Below are positions 56,046 through 64,000 of a stretch of DNA of 64,000 nt, in pieces. The stretch is from Ralstonia pickettii (lineage in GTDB: Bacteria; Pseudomonadota; Gammaproteobacteria; Burkholderiales; Burkholderiaceae), in NCBI RefSeq assembly GCF_016466415.2, contig NZ_CP066771.1, forward strand, positions 372,001 through 436,000, in the 5' to 3' direction. Numbering within the stretch: the first letter of the stretch is position 1; each line of letters begins with the position of its first letter. The notes under the pieces were generated by a model, which did no database searches, was not told where the DNA came from, and was given only the letters and a program-made list of their open reading frames with translations. The position numbers were made by a program, and so were the translations under genes.

Positions 56046-56901
56046 TGCCGCCGGCCGGCGTGGTGAGGCGGCGCACGAGCAGCACCTGCACCTGGCGCGC
56101 ATCGGCGCGCAGCACGTCGAATTGCAGCGTGCCCATGACGATCTTTTCGCCCCGGTGCGGCACGCGGCCCAGGTGGTTGGACAGCAGCCCGCCCACGGTA
56201 TCGACGTCTTCGTCGGAGAAATGCGTGCCGAAGGCTTCGTTGAACTGGCTGATTTCGGTCAGGCCGCGCACGCGCATGTGGCCATCGGCGGTCGGCAGGA
56301 TGTTGTCTTCTTCCTGATCGAAGTCGTATTCGTCTTCGATGTCGCCAACGATCTGCTCCAGCACGTCTTCGATGGTGATGAGGCCTGCCACGCCGCCGTA
56401 TTCATCGACGACGATGGCGATGTGGTTGCGGTTGACGCGGAAGTCTCGCAACAGCACGTTCAGTCGCTTGGATTCGGGGATGAATACGGCCGGGCGCAGC
56501 ATGTCGCGCACGTCGAAGTCTTCATCGGTGTAGAAGCGCAGCAGATCCTTGGCGAGCAGGATGCCGATGATGTTGTCGCGACTGCCTTCGTAGACAGGGA
56601 AGCGCGAATGCGCGGCTTCCTGCACGAACGGGATGAATTCTGACGGCGCGTCGGCGATGTTGAGCGCATCCATCTGCGCGCGCGGGATCATGATGTCGCG
56701 CGCACACAGGTCTGAGACCTGGAAGACGCCTTCGATCATCGACAGGGAGTCGGCGTCGATGAGGCTGCGCGCATGGGCGTCTTGGAGGATTTCGAGCAGC
56801 TCGGCCCGCGATTCGGGCTCGGGCGAGATAAGGTCGGTCAGGCGTTCCAGCAGCGAGCGGGGTTTGTCGGCTGGCTTCGGACTGGGATACGGATCATTCA
56901 T
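56008..56901 (-). CDS. corC: CorC/HlyC-type CBS protein
   Basis: A 297-residue cytosolic protein with two CBS domains (~65-190: DIMIPRAQMDALNIADAP, IPFVQEAAHSRFPVYEG, and NHIAIVVDEYGGVAGLITIED) and a C-terminal CorC/HlyC domain (EISQFNEAFGTHFSDEDVDT and GGLLSNHLGRVPHRGEKI). Linked to magnesium/cobalt efflux in enterics, more loosely to membrane transport. ATG 56901 gives MNDPYPSPK. It is upstream of and overlaps lnt. TATGCT (minus strand, 56938-56933) is a possible -10. Confidence 0.93.
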   Translation of the reverse strand: MNDPYPSPKPADKPRSLLERLTDLISPEPESRAELLEILQDAHARSLIDADSLSMIEGVFQVSDLCARDIMIPRAQMDALNIADAPSEFIPFVQEAAHSRFPVYEGSRDNIIGILLAKDLLRFYTDEDFDVRDMLRPAVFIPESKRLNVLLRDFRVNRNHIAIVVDEYGGVAGLITIEDVLEQIVGDIEDEYDFDQEEDNILPTADGHMRVRGLTEISQFNEAFGTHFSDEDVDTVGGLLSNHLGRVPHRGEKIVMGTLQFDVLRADARQVQVLLVRRLTTPAGGNATADTSGSHPA

Positions 56902-57063
56902 GGCGCGGTCGCGCGTCGTTAAACATCGGGCCAGCATACACCAAAAGCCCTGCCGTCCCGATGACGTGGGGTGGCCGCCCGGCCCCGAGAAGTGCGTCTT
57001 ATTCCACTTCTGGAGGCCCGGTTCAGGCGCATTCAGGCGGGCGATCTGCCGACGCGGAAGCGG

Positions 57064-58227
57064 TCAGTCGTGCCCACCGTTGGTGCCGCGTTGGTGGTCA
57101 TTGCCATGCGCGTTGCCGCCCTCGTCGTCTTGGTGATGGTCGTTCCGGCCTGGAACTCCATCGCCCTGACCGTGATGCTGCCTCTGTCCGCCAGAGTCGT
57201 CGCCCTCGCCGCCGCGGTCATGGTCTGCTCCGTGGTTGCCTTTACCCTGGCCCTCGCCTTCGTGATGACCGTTGCTGCTGTGGTGGCCGCGGTTGCCGTC
57301 GCCGCCGTGGTCGTGATCCCCACCGTGATGACCGTCGCCGCCATGGTCGTGGTCGCCACCGTGATGACCGTCGCCGCCATGGTCGTGATCGCCACCGTGA
57401 TGACCGTCGCCGCCGTGGTCGTGGTCGCCACCGTGATGACCGTCGTGATCGTGATCATGATCATGGTGGTGGCCGTGATGGTGACCGCCGTCGTGGCAGC
57501 TCCCGCACGGCGATGGGACGGGCGATGGGCTCGGCGTCGGTGTGGGGGTTGGAGCTGGTGTCGGCGTTGGACTCGGACTCGGCGATGGAGCTGGCGACGG
57601 ACTTGGCCCGGGGCTCGGTGAGGGTGCCGGCGTGGGGCCAGGGCTGGGCGCAGCACCGGGCGCAGGGGCTGGCGTCGGGCTGGGCTTGGACGGTGGCGCG
57701 TTGTTGCCGCTCGGGGGCGGTGCGTCGCTATTGCTGGTCGGCGGGGTTACCGCCGGTGCCGGGTCTGCAGGACGGGAATTGCTGTGATACCGCCCCAGCG
57801 TGCTCGCGCCGCCGTAGGCCGTCCAGCGTCCGGCGATTTCCTTGTCGACGCCGGCGAGCCAGTGGTCGCCCGTGGCCCCGACGCCCACCAGCGCCTTGCT
57901 ACTTGCAAAGTCGTAGCCGCCGCCAATGAGTGCCTGCACGCTGGTGCTGCCCACCACCGCCTGCACGCGTGGCCGGATGGTGCCTTGCGCGACCATCAGG
58001 TTCACCTCGGCGCCAACCACGTTGTTGCTGTCGGAGATGTTGACCGTGCGGCAACCGACGACCGCGCCCGGATGCCAGGCGCCGTCGAACACGATGACGA
58101 TGCCCGCGTAGCACGATTGCTTGTGATCAGCGTGCGCGATGCGCGGCGTGACCGCGAGCGCCGTGCCGACACCCACGCCAACCAGCAGCGTGGTCCACGG
58201 AATGCTGTCCATGAAGCGATGACGCAT
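57064..58227 (-). CDS. Secreted Pro-rich/His-rich repeat protein, unknown function
   Basis: A 387-residue protein I do not recognise. Residues ~1-33 form a signal peptide ending in AHA. Residues ~34-150 form a compact globular region containing two Cys (KQSCYAG, VGCRTV), many Gly, and strand-like stretches. Residues ~160-242 are Pro-rich, with alternating PSPSP and PTPAP. A CGSC motif at ~246 opens a His/Asp/Gly-rich tail holding four copies of a 12-residue repeat ([12 protein letters not shown] type) and continuing to the C-terminus as HD/HG-rich sequence. The tail could bind divalent metals such as Zn, Ni or Cu (inference only). It has no neighbours on its own strand closer than corC, and interrupts ybeY-corC. 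Confidence 0.6.
   Translation of the reverse strand: MRHRFMDSIPWTTLLVGVGVGTALAVTPRIAHADHKQSCYAGIVIVFDGAWHPGAVVGCRTVNISDSNNVVGAEVNLMVAQGTIRPRVQAVVGSTSVQALIGGGYDFASSKALVGVGATGDHWLAGVDKEIAGRWTAYGGASTLGRYHSNSRPADPAPAVTPPTSNSDAPPPSGNNAPPSKPSPTPAPAPGAAPSPGPTPAPSPSPGPSPSPAPSPSPSPTPTPAPTPTPTPSPSPVPSPCGSCHDGGHHHGHHHDHDHDHDGHHGGDHDHGGDGHHGGDHDHGGDGHHGGDHDHGGDGHHGGDHDHGGDGNRGHHSSNGHHEGEGQGKGNHGADHDRGGEGDDSGGQRQHHGQGDGVPGRNDHHQDDEGGNAHGNDHQRGTNGGHD
57295..57438 (-). repeat. Four 36-bp tandem repeats in the His-rich tail
   Basis: Four units of 36 bp at 57295, 57331, 57367 and 57403 encode the 12-residue His/Asp/Gly repeat. The last three differ at few positions; the first is more diverged. Reading frame is kept, so copy-number change would lengthen or shorten the tail without frameshift. 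Confidence 0.85.
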
Positions 58228-58599
58228 GATGACCTCCCCGCGGTGGCCTTGCCCGTCTGTGCGCGGGCTGGCCAATGGCGCTCGTTTGCGCCGATTCTGT
58301 GAAGCGCGCTCGAGCGGCGGCTTATGCGTGGAGGATAGAAATCACTACGGCAAAACCCATGCGCCATACGGAGAACGACGGGGGTGCCGGATGGCGGACG
58401 GTCTATGCGATGTGTATGCGCGGTTCGTACAGCGCGAGCCTGCGCCGAATGGCGGAGGAAAACCCGCAAACCGTTGTCAGGACTGGGTTTTCGTCAATGC
58501 CGGTTGATTCATCGTTGAAACAGCATGCTGCACGAATGGAACATGCAAAAGCAAAACGCCGGCGCGAGGCCGGCGTTTGAACATTGAGCGCTTGGCGCT
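58228..58599. other. 372-bp gap between the repeat protein gene and ybeY
   Basis: No gene is supported; a 101-codon plus-strand frame here is antisense and unlike a known protein. A terminator for the ybeY operon (58553-58578) lies at the ybeY end. The rest is presumably the promoter region of the repeat protein gene (minus strand); no convincing -35/-10 pair was found. Confidence 0.5.
58553..58578 (-). terminator. Terminator after ybeY
   Basis: AAACGCCGGC-CTCGC-GCCGGCGTTT on the minus strand, a 10-bp stem followed by TGCTTTTGC, 22 bases past the ybeY stop. It separates the miaB-phoH-ybeY unit from the repeat gene. Confidence 0.75.
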
Positions 58600-59412
58600 T
58601 TAACGATCTGCGTACGGATCGGAAAAACCCAGGTCGCGGAGGATCTCCGTTTCAATGCCTTCCATCTCTTTCGCATCGGCCGCGTCTTCGTGGTCGTAGC
58701 CCTGGGCGTGCAGTGCGCCGTGCACGATCAGATGCGCGTAGTGCGCGAGCAGCGGCTTCTTCTGTTCCTTCGCTTCCTTTTCGACCACCGTGCAGCACAG
58801 CACGATATCGGCCGAGACCGGGTCTTCCGCGCTCTCTGCGTAAGAGAAGGTCAGCACGTTGGTGGCGTAGTCCTTGCCGCGGTAGGTGCGGTTGAGCGTG
58901 CGGCCTTCTTCTTCGCCGACAAAGCGCACGTTGAGCTGCGCATCGGCAAACAGTGCCGGGGCGATCCACGCTTCGATGTCGCGTTCTTTCGGCAACGTCT
59001 TGCGAGCGGCAGCCTTGAGTTCATCGCCGTACTGCACCGTCAGGTCGAGCGTGAGCATGTCGGCGCCTGCGGTGTCGTCATCGAAGGCTTCTTCTGTGGA
59101 GTCTGCCAATTCAGCGGGTTGGGTTTCGATGCGCAATGTGATGCTGTCGTGGTGTTCCGGGCGCAGCGAAAGCATGGCGTGCATGTTGGCGTCGGCGTGC
59201 TCGGCAACGAGGGTGATCGCCCCATCGACGGTATTCGGCAGGCCCAGGATCAGGCTGCGGCCATCGGCGAACGCAATGCGCAGCGCGCTCGCATCCACCG
59301 TCCTGGGTTTGCCCTGGGCGTCGAACACGTCGACGCGCGGGCCGAGCGACTCCGCGGCCGCGGGCTGGGTCTTCTTGGTTTTTGCTTTGGTATCGGTTTT
59401 TGCTTTAGCCAC
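58600..59412 (-). CDS. ybeY: Endoribonuclease YbeY with long N-terminal extension
   Basis: The C-terminal ~154 residues (from [16 protein letters not shown]) are YbeY, the metal-dependent endoribonuclease for 16S rRNA 3' maturation and ribosome quality control. The zinc motif [21 protein letters not shown] is complete (shown in part as [14 protein letters not shown]). The first ~116 residues are extra: a Lys/Ala-rich start, then a beta-rich segment ([20 protein letters not shown]) and an acidic linker. The GTG start at 59412 has AGGACG upstream, 12 bases after phoH; a shorter ATG at about 59064 would give standard YbeY. The long form is supported by the ribosome site but not proven. Confidence 0.88.
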   Translation of the reverse strand: MAKAKTDTKAKTKKTQPAAAESLGPRVDVFDAQGKPRTVDASALRIAFADGRSLILGLPNTVDGAITLVAEHADANMHAMLSLRPEHHDSITLRIETQPAELADSTEEAFDDDTAGADMLTLDLTVQYGDELKAAARKTLPKERDIEAWIAPALFADAQLNVRFVGEEEGRTLNRTYRGKDYATNVLTFSYAESAEDPVSADIVLCCTVVEKEAKEQKKPLLAHYAHLIVHGALHAQGYDHEDAADAKEMEGIETEILRDLGFSDPYADR

Positions 59413-59424
59413 GTTCAGGCGTCC

Positions 59425-60417
59425 TTATGCATCTTTATGCTGGGCATGGAATTCGTCATAGGCCTCGACGATGCGGGCCACCAGCGGGTGCCGCACTACG
59501 TCGACGCTGGTAAAGCGCGTCATCGCCACGCCGCGCACGTCACGCAGCACGTGCTGCGCTTCGACAAGGCCGCTCTTCTGGCCGCGCGGCAGATCGATCT
59601 GCGTTGTGTCGCCGGTGATCACCGCCTTGGAGCCGAAGCCGATCCGCGTGAGGAACATCTTCATCTGTTCCGGCGTGGTGTTCTGGGCTTCGTCCAGGAT
59701 GATGAAGGCGTGATTGAGCGTGCGCCCGCGCATGTAGGCCAGCGGCGCGATCTCGATCATCTGGCGCTCGAACATCTTCTGCGTCTTGTCGAAGCCGAGC
59801 AGGTCGTACAGCGCGTCGTACAGCGGGCGCAGGTACGGGTCCACCTTTTGCGCGAGGTCGCCGGGCAGGAAGCCCAGGCGTTCGCCGGCTTCCACCGCCG
59901 GGCGCGTCAGTACGATGCGCTTGATGGCGTCGCGCTCCAGCGCATCCACCGCGCAGGCGACGGCCAGATACGTCTTGCCCGTACCCGCCGGGCCGATGCC
60001 GAACGACAGGTCGTGCGACAGGATGTGGCGCAGGTACGCGCGCTGCATCGGCGTGCGGCCATGCAGATCGGTGCGTCGCGTATGCAGCACCGGCGATAGA
60101 TCATTGCCGTCCGGCTCGTCGGTGCCCGATTCCGGCAGGTAAGCCCCATGTGCGGCGACCTGGCGGGTTTCCACCAGGCCAAGCTGGATATCGTCCACCG
60201 ACAGCGGATCGCGCGCGGCGTTGTAGAACGTCTCCAGGGCGTTGGTCGCGCCTTGCGCGTTGGCGCCGCGCACGGTGAACTTGCTGCCACGCCGGTTGAT
60301 GGTCACGTCCAGCGCCTGCTCGATCTGGCGCAGGTTCTCGTCCAGCGGCCCGCACAGGTTCTGCAGGCGCGTGTTGTCGTTCTTGGGCGCGGTGAATTCT
60401 GCGATGGAGGGTTTCAT
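59425..60417 (-). CDS. phoH: PhoH-like ATPase
   Basis: A 330-residue PhoH/YbeZ family protein. A KH-like N-terminal region precedes the ATPase domain with Walker A GPAGTGKTYLAVACAV (~137-152), RPAVEAGERLGFLPGD, and Walker B AFIILDEAQNTTPEQM, then FGSKAVITGD. It works with YbeY in rRNA processing or RNA metabolism. ATG 60417 was taken; a TTG three bases upstream is also possible. It is 12 bp before ybeY. Confidence 0.95.
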   Translation of the reverse strand: MKPSIAEFTAPKNDNTRLQNLCGPLDENLRQIEQALDVTINRRGSKFTVRGANAQGATNALETFYNAARDPLSVDDIQLGLVETRQVAAHGAYLPESGTDEPDGNDLSPVLHTRRTDLHGRTPMQRAYLRHILSHDLSFGIGPAGTGKTYLAVACAVDALERDAIKRIVLTRPAVEAGERLGFLPGDLAQKVDPYLRPLYDALYDLLGFDKTQKMFERQMIEIAPLAYMRGRTLNHAFIILDEAQNTTPEQMKMFLTRIGFGSKAVITGDTTQIDLPRGQKSGLVEAQHVLRDVRGVAMTRFTSVDVVRHPLVARIVEAYDEFHAQHKDA

Positions 60418-60438
60418 CAAGTCGGGTTGTGTTGATGA

Positions 60439-61809
60439 TCAGTGAGTCGCACTGGCCGTGCGCTGTTCCGCCACTTCGCCACGCAGCGAATGCGGGAACG
60501 CGTGCACGATACGCACGTCCAGCATCTGGCCGATCAGCTGGTCGCGGCGCGCCTGCGGCAGATCGGGCAGGGCGAAGTTGACGACACGGTTGTTCTCGGT
60601 GCGGCCGTGCAGTTCAGTCGGATCCTTGCGCGACGGGCCTTCCACCAGAATGCGCTGCACGCTGCCGACCATGCCTTGGCTGATGCGCGCCACGTTCTCT
60701 TCGATGGTCGCCTGCAAATGTTTCAGGCGTTCGAGCTTGACGGCCTGCGGCGTATCGTCGGGCAGGTTGGCAGCCGGCGTGCCGGGGCGGGGGCTGTAGA
60801 TAAAGCTGAACGATGTGTCGTAGCCGATCTCGTGGATCAGGTCCATCGTCTTGGCGAAGTCCGCATCCGTCTCGCCCGGGAAGCCGACGATGAAGTCGGT
60901 GGCGATCGAGATGTTCGGTCGGATTGCGCGCAGCTTGCGGATGCTGCTCTTGTATTCGAGCACCGTGTAGCCGCGCTTCATCGCCATCAGGATGCGGTCG
61001 GAGCCATGCTGCACGGGCAGGTGCAGGTGGTCGACCAGCTTCGGGTTGGTGGCATAGGCCTCGATCAGGCGGGAGCTGAATTCCTTCGGGTGACTGGTCG
61101 TGTACCGGATGCGCTCGATGCCCGGTATCTCAGCCACGTATTCGAGCAGCAGCGCGAAATCCGCCCGCTCGCTCGTGTCGCCCATCTTGCCGATATAGGC
61201 GTTGACGTTCTGGCCCAGCAACGTGACTTCGCGCACGCCCTGTTCGGCCAGGCCGGCCACTTCGGCGAGCACGTCGTCGAACGGACGCGAGACTTCCTCG
61301 CCACGCGTGTACGGCACCACGCAGTAGCTGCAGTATTTCGAGCAGCCTTCCATGATCGACACGTAGGCGCTGGCGCCATCCACGCGCGCGGGCGGCAGGT
61401 GGTCGAACTTCTCGATCTCGGGGAACGACACGTCGACCTGCGAGCGGCCCGTGCGGCGGCGTGCTGCGATCAGGTCGGGCAGGCGGTGCAGCGTCTGCGG
61501 GCCGAAAACGACATCCACGTAAGGGGCACGCGCCACGATGGCCGCACCTTCCTGGCTGGCCACGCAGCCACCTACGCCGACCACGAGATCCGGTTTGAGC
61601 GCCTTGAGCGCCTTGACGCGACCGAGTTCGGAGAACACTTTCTCCTGCGCCTTCTCGCGTACGGAGCATGTGTTGAAGAGGATCACGTCCGCATCTTCGG
61701 GCGTGTCGGTGGGGACGAGACCTTCAGCCGCGTTGAGCACGTCGGACATCTTGTCCGAGTCGTACTCGTTCATCTGGCAGCCGTAGGTTTTGATGAAGAC
61801 TTTTTTCAT
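60439..61809 (-). CDS. miaB: tRNA-2-methylthio-N6-dimethylallyladenosine synthase
   Basis: A 456-residue radical-SAM methylthiotransferase for A37 of tRNA. The N-terminal Fe-S cysteines are in [25 protein letters not shown] and [10 protein letters not shown]; the radical-SAM motif is [17 protein letters not shown]; a TRAM domain lies at the C-terminus ([20 protein letters not shown] in part). ATG 61809 gives [11 protein letters not shown]; the frame is open 40 codons upstream but without family sequence. It heads the miaB-phoH-ybeY unit. Confidence 0.97.
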   Translation of the reverse strand: MKKVFIKTYGCQMNEYDSDKMSDVLNAAEGLVPTDTPEDADVILFNTCSVREKAQEKVFSELGRVKALKALKPDLVVGVGGCVASQEGAAIVARAPYVDVVFGPQTLHRLPDLIAARRRTGRSQVDVSFPEIEKFDHLPPARVDGASAYVSIMEGCSKYCSYCVVPYTRGEEVSRPFDDVLAEVAGLAEQGVREVTLLGQNVNAYIGKMGDTSERADFALLLEYVAEIPGIERIRYTTSHPKEFSSRLIEAYATNPKLVDHLHLPVQHGSDRILMAMKRGYTVLEYKSSIRKLRAIRPNISIATDFIVGFPGETDADFAKTMDLIHEIGYDTSFSFIYSPRPGTPAANLPDDTPQAVKLERLKHLQATIEENVARISQGMVGSVQRILVEGPSRKDPTELHGRTENNRVVNFALPDLPQARRDQLIGQMLDVRIVHAFPHSLRGEVAEQRTASATH

Positions 61810-61861
61810 GTGCCGTTCACAGTGGTTGACCTGGGGGCACGTGCTTCGTGGGGCGTTCTGA

Positions 61862-62275
61862 CTACTGGGACTGCGCTTGCGCCTGACTTTGTGCCGCCAC
61901 CGCAGCCTTGTAATCGTCATCGCTGACAACCCAGGCTGTCAGCAACTGCTGATACAAGTCGAGCTGATAGCGCACCTTGAACGTCTGGCCGACCACCGAG
62001 CCCGGCGGCAGCAGGCGCCCGTCCAGCGACAGGATCCGCACGCCCGGGGCAAAACGGATATCAGCGCTGCTGCTGCCGAAGCCCAACAGCAGGATGCGGA
62101 CGATGCCGGTGCTGCCGGTACTCAGCGTGCCGGTATTGGCCGAATTGACGGTCAACTGGGCTGCCGGGGCCGTCGCCGGAATGTTGCGCAGCACTTGCGC
62201 ATGAGACAGCAGCGGCGCCGAGGCCGCAGCAACGGCAGCAAAGGCTAGGGCGAGGACTTGGCGTCGGGTGCGCAT
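61862..62275 (-). CDS. Putative small exported protein
   Basis: A 137-residue protein I do not recognise. Residues 1-28 form a signal peptide with a twin-arginine-like start ([18 protein letters not shown]), cleaved near SHAQ. The mature part is Ser/Thr/Gly-rich ([20 protein letters not shown]) then has strand-like sequence and a Gln/Ala-rich tail. It follows no obvious partner; it is 52 bp upstream of miaB on the same strand. Unknown function. Confidence 0.6.
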   Translation of the reverse strand: MRTRRQVLALAFAAVAAASAPLLSHAQVLRNIPATAPAAQLTVNSANTGTLSTGSTGIVRILLLGFGSSSADIRFAPGVRILSLDGRLLPPGSVVGQTFKVRYQLDLYQQLLTAWVVSDDDYKAAVAAQSQAQAQSQ

Positions 62276-62365
62276 GGCGTCGTCAGGAGAAAGCCACCGC
62301 CGGGTGAGCGACCCGGCACACGAAACACGAGACAACCCGGTATTGTAGCGTTCCGGACAGAAGTC

Positions 62366-63364
62366 TTATAGCGCTTCGGCAATCTTGGCGGCCAGCGCAA
62401 CGCCGCTCAGGAACGCGGCTTCCACGCGCGGGCCTTCGCACCAATCACCGCAGGCGCCCAGGCGGGCGGCGGCGTCCCAGTGGCAGGGCATGCCGGCAGA
62501 CTGCTCGACCAGCGCGTGCGGCCACAGGTGCACGGCCATCAGATCGGGCTCCGGCGTCCCCGGGAATGCCTCCGCAAAGCGGGCGTGCATGGCATGGAGG
62601 GCCTGCTCGGGGCTGTCGTTGGCATGGGCGGCCGACCAGCCCGGCGATGCATGCACCACCCAGGATTCATCGACCATGACGCGGCCTGGCTTGCTGTTGT
62701 CGCGGGCGGCCCAAGCGAGCACGTCGTCGTCGATACGGATGCCGTCATACGGCAAGCCGAGGGGTTGCGCAAAGCCCATCATCAGCGCCCAGCACGGGGC
62801 GTAGTGCACCGTCGCGATGGCTTCCTGCAGCGAGGCTGGCGTGGCGCCGTGAAACAGTGCGGGCAGTTCGGGCGCGGGCAGGGCCAGGGCGAGGAAGTCG
62901 GCGTGGGCGGCGTCCGTGCCGTTGCGCTCGATCGTCCAGCGCCGGCCATCGTGCGTTACACGCGTGACGGCGCGACCGAAGCGCACATCGAGCGGTGCTG
63001 CCAGGCTGCGCACCAGCGCGCCCATGCCGGGCAGGCCGACATAGCGGGCTTCATCGCGCGAGTCGGCTTCCAGCCCATCGACAGTGCGATGGCCCCAGCG
63101 TGCGGGCCAAGGCAGCACCGAGCCCTGACGGCCAGCGGCATCCACCGCGCGCCTGAAGACCTCGCTGCGCACGTTGAACGACTGCGCACCGTGGTCGAAC
63201 GCATACGCCGGGGCGGACTCGGGCAGCACCGTGGTGGCCAGCCGGCCCCCGACACCGCCGGCGCGCTCATAGACCGTGGTGGCAATGCCTTCTGCGGCAA
63301 GCGCGTTGGCACAGGCAACACCGGCAATGCCGGCTCCGACGATGGCGATGGAAGGCTGGGTCAT
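62366..63364 (-). CDS. FAD-dependent amine oxidase-like protein
   Basis: A 332-residue flavoprotein resembling renalase or amine-oxidase-like NAD(P)-binding proteins. The FAD fold IAIVGAGIAGVACANALAAEG is at ~residues 6-26 (IVGAGIAGVACANALA), followed by TVYERAGGVGGRLATT, typical of the group. The C-terminal RLGACGDWCEGPRVEAAFLSG is the second FAD-contact motif. ATG 63364 gives MTQPSIAIV; a longer frame upstream is not protein-like. Substrate unknown. It is next to the terminator of ompW on its far side. Confidence 0.82.
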   Translation of the reverse strand: MTQPSIAIVGAGIAGVACANALAAEGIATTVYERAGGVGGRLATTVLPESAPAYAFDHGAQSFNVRSEVFRRAVDAAGRQGSVLPWPARWGHRTVDGLEADSRDEARYVGLPGMGALVRSLAAPLDVRFGRAVTRVTHDGRRWTIERNGTDAAHADFLALALPAPELPALFHGATPASLQEAIATVHYAPCWALMMGFAQPLGLPYDGIRIDDDVLAWAARDNSKPGRVMVDESWVVHASPGWSAAHANDSPEQALHAMHARFAEAFPGTPEPDLMAVHLWPHALVEQSAGMPCHWDAAARLGACGDWCEGPRVEAAFLSGVALAAKIAEAL

Positions 63365-63456
63365 GGATGTGGCGTGGGTGCGGGGGCAGGAGTCCGGAAT
63401 CGGCGCGGTGATCGGCGAGTAACAGTCCGCCATGATATCGGGTCGCGCCCCAATGA

Positions 63457-63485
63457 AAAACGCCACCCGAAGGTGGCGTTTTGCG
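63457..63485 (-). terminator. Rho-independent terminator after the OmpW-type gene
   Basis: AAAACGCCACC and GGTGGCGTTTT pair around a 4-nt loop, with a T-run on the minus strand, about 20 bases past the ompW stop. Confidence 0.85.
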
Positions 63486-63503
63486 ATGGAGCAATTCTGC
63501 AGC

Positions 63504-64000
63504 TTAGAACTTGTAACCCACTGCCAGCCCAAAAACGATGGGGTCGACCTTGATGTCGGTCTTGTTGACGGCCAGCACCTGGCCTTGCTGGCTGCGGATC
63601 GTGATGGTGGAGGTCGTCTTCAGCGGCAGGTAGGACACCGTGCCGATGGCGGTCCAGTTCTTGGCGAACTCATACGACACACCCACGTTGGCGACCGGCG
63701 TCCACGAGCTCGACGTTTCCGCCGTCACCTTCGCCGGGCCCGTCGGCACCTGTCCCATGCCGAGCTGCAGCACCTGTCCCAGGTTTTGCAGCGCGTTCAC
63801 GAAGTTCGAATTCAGGCGCAGATTGGTGAAGAAGTTGTAGCTGACACCTGCGCCGACGAACGGACGCAGCTTGCTTTCCTTGGTGCCGAAGTAGTACTGC
63901 GCGACGATCGCCGGGCTCCATTCACGCACGGTGGCGACCGGGTTGTTCTGCGGCAGGCCCAGGTTGATCAGCGTCAGCGGCCCGACCACCGGCACCGGGG
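63504..64000 (-). CDS. ompW: OmpW family outer-membrane protein, 5' end outside window
   Basis: The C-terminal ~165 residues of an eight-stranded OmpW porin. VAQYYFGTKESKLRPFVGAGVSYNFF is the recognisable OmpW strand pair (FGTKESKLRPFVGAGVSYNF), followed by WTPVANVGVSYEFAKNWTAI and a last strand ending in GLAVGYKF with the C-terminal Phe needed for barrel insertion. OmpW forms a narrow hydrophobic channel for small molecules. The frame runs off the window, so the signal peptide is not visible. Confidence 0.9.
   Translation of the reverse strand, partial: PVPVVGPLTLINLGLPQNNPVATVREWSPAIVAQYYFGTKESKLRPFVGAGVSYNFFTNLRLNSNFVNALQNLGQVLQLGMGQVPTGPAKVTAETSSSWTPVANVGVSYEFAKNWTAIGTVSYLPLKTTSTITIRSQQGQVLAVNKTDIKVDPIVFGLAVGYKF

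Noticed and set aside
56971-57621. Plus-strand frame with repeated Ala/Val membrane-like segments
   Set aside because: It is the reverse frame of the His-rich 36-bp repeats; the apparent hydrophobic repeats arise from the repeat DNA itself. The minus frame has a signal peptide and is preferred.
58275-58580. 101-codon plus-strand frame in the ybeY-side gap
   Set aside because: It has no ribosome site, no family signature, and crosses the terminator hairpin.
60442-61926. 494-codon plus-strand open frame
   Set aside because: It is the complement of miaB. The miaB radical-SAM and Fe-S cysteines fix the coding strand.
1-64000. Mobile elements, CRISPR arrays, prophage, tRNA or rRNA genes
   Set aside because: No transposase or integrase, no spaced direct-repeat array, and no tRNA-like cloverleaf were seen. 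The only clear RNA gene is rnpB. The 36-bp repeats are contiguous and coding, without spacers.

Overview
The window is a GC-rich, densely coded stretch of chromosome from a Gram-negative betaproteobacterium of the Burkholderiaceae. Protein sequences and gene order (a beta-oxidation cluster, rplM-rpsI-bactofilin-erpA-anmK-tyrS-dtd, lptD-surA-pdxA-rsmA) point to Ralstonia or a close relative; this is judged from memory, not from a search. It is mostly core genome: no integrase, transposase, phage gene, CRISPR array, tRNA or rRNA was seen. Both ends cut a gene: a thiolase at the left and an OmpW-type porin at the right.

Layout. 0-3.6 kb: lipid genes (thiolase, DegV fatty-acid binder, crotonase, acyl-CoA thioesterase). 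3.7-8 kb: an Atm1-type ABC exporter, a HypT-like LysR regulator and glutamate dehydrogenase. 8.4-11.6 kb: the gltIJKL glutamate/aspartate importer. 11.8-16 kb: a class II amidotransferase, glycerate kinase, pyrC, a DUF3025 gene and the RNase P RNA. 16.3-24.8 kb: OsmC, a 700-bp gap with a candidate small RNA, then rplM-rpsI, a coiled-coil membrane protein, bactofilin, erpA, anmK, tyrS, dtd, a histidine phosphatase and yhhQ. 24.8-31.5 kb (minus strand): ruvC, a lipoprotein phosphodiesterase, ruvA and ruvB, plus purH and dusB-fis. 31.7-35.6 kb: pepP-ubiH and a DadA-like oxidase. 35.8-40.7 kb: an MHYT-GGDEF-EAL protein and amgK-azlC-azlD-murU. 40.9-46.8 kb: lptD-surA-pdxA-rsmA. 46.8-56.9 kb (minus): transporter, gloA, metallopeptidase, plsC, gmhB, glyS, an exported protein, glyQ, lnt and corC. 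57-62.3 kb: a repeat-rich secreted His/Pro protein, then ybeY, phoH, miaB and a small exported protein. 62.4-64 kb: a flavoprotein and OmpW.

Themes. Envelope maintenance is prominent: LptD and SurA for outer-membrane assembly, Lnt for lipoproteins, PlsC for phospholipid, GmhB for LPS heptose, and AnmK, AmgK and MurU for peptidoglycan sugar recycling. Glutamate handling (gdhA, gltIJKL) forms another cluster. RNA and translation quality functions (rnpB, ybeY, miaB, dusB, rsmA, dtd, tyrS, glyQS) are spread through the window.

The least expected features are: (1) a candidate ~110-nt small RNA at about 17.09-17.20 kb with its own sigma70-type promoter and terminator, whose large loop copies the anti-Shine-Dalgarno end of 16S rRNA, with overlapping palindromes just upstream of its promoter; (2) a secreted Pro-rich/His-rich protein with 36-bp tandem repeats, sitting inside the usually continuous miaB-phoH-ybeY-corC-lnt block; (3) YbeY with an extra ~116-residue N-terminal region; (4) azlCD interposed between amgK and murU; and (5) a strong terminator inside the glt operon.
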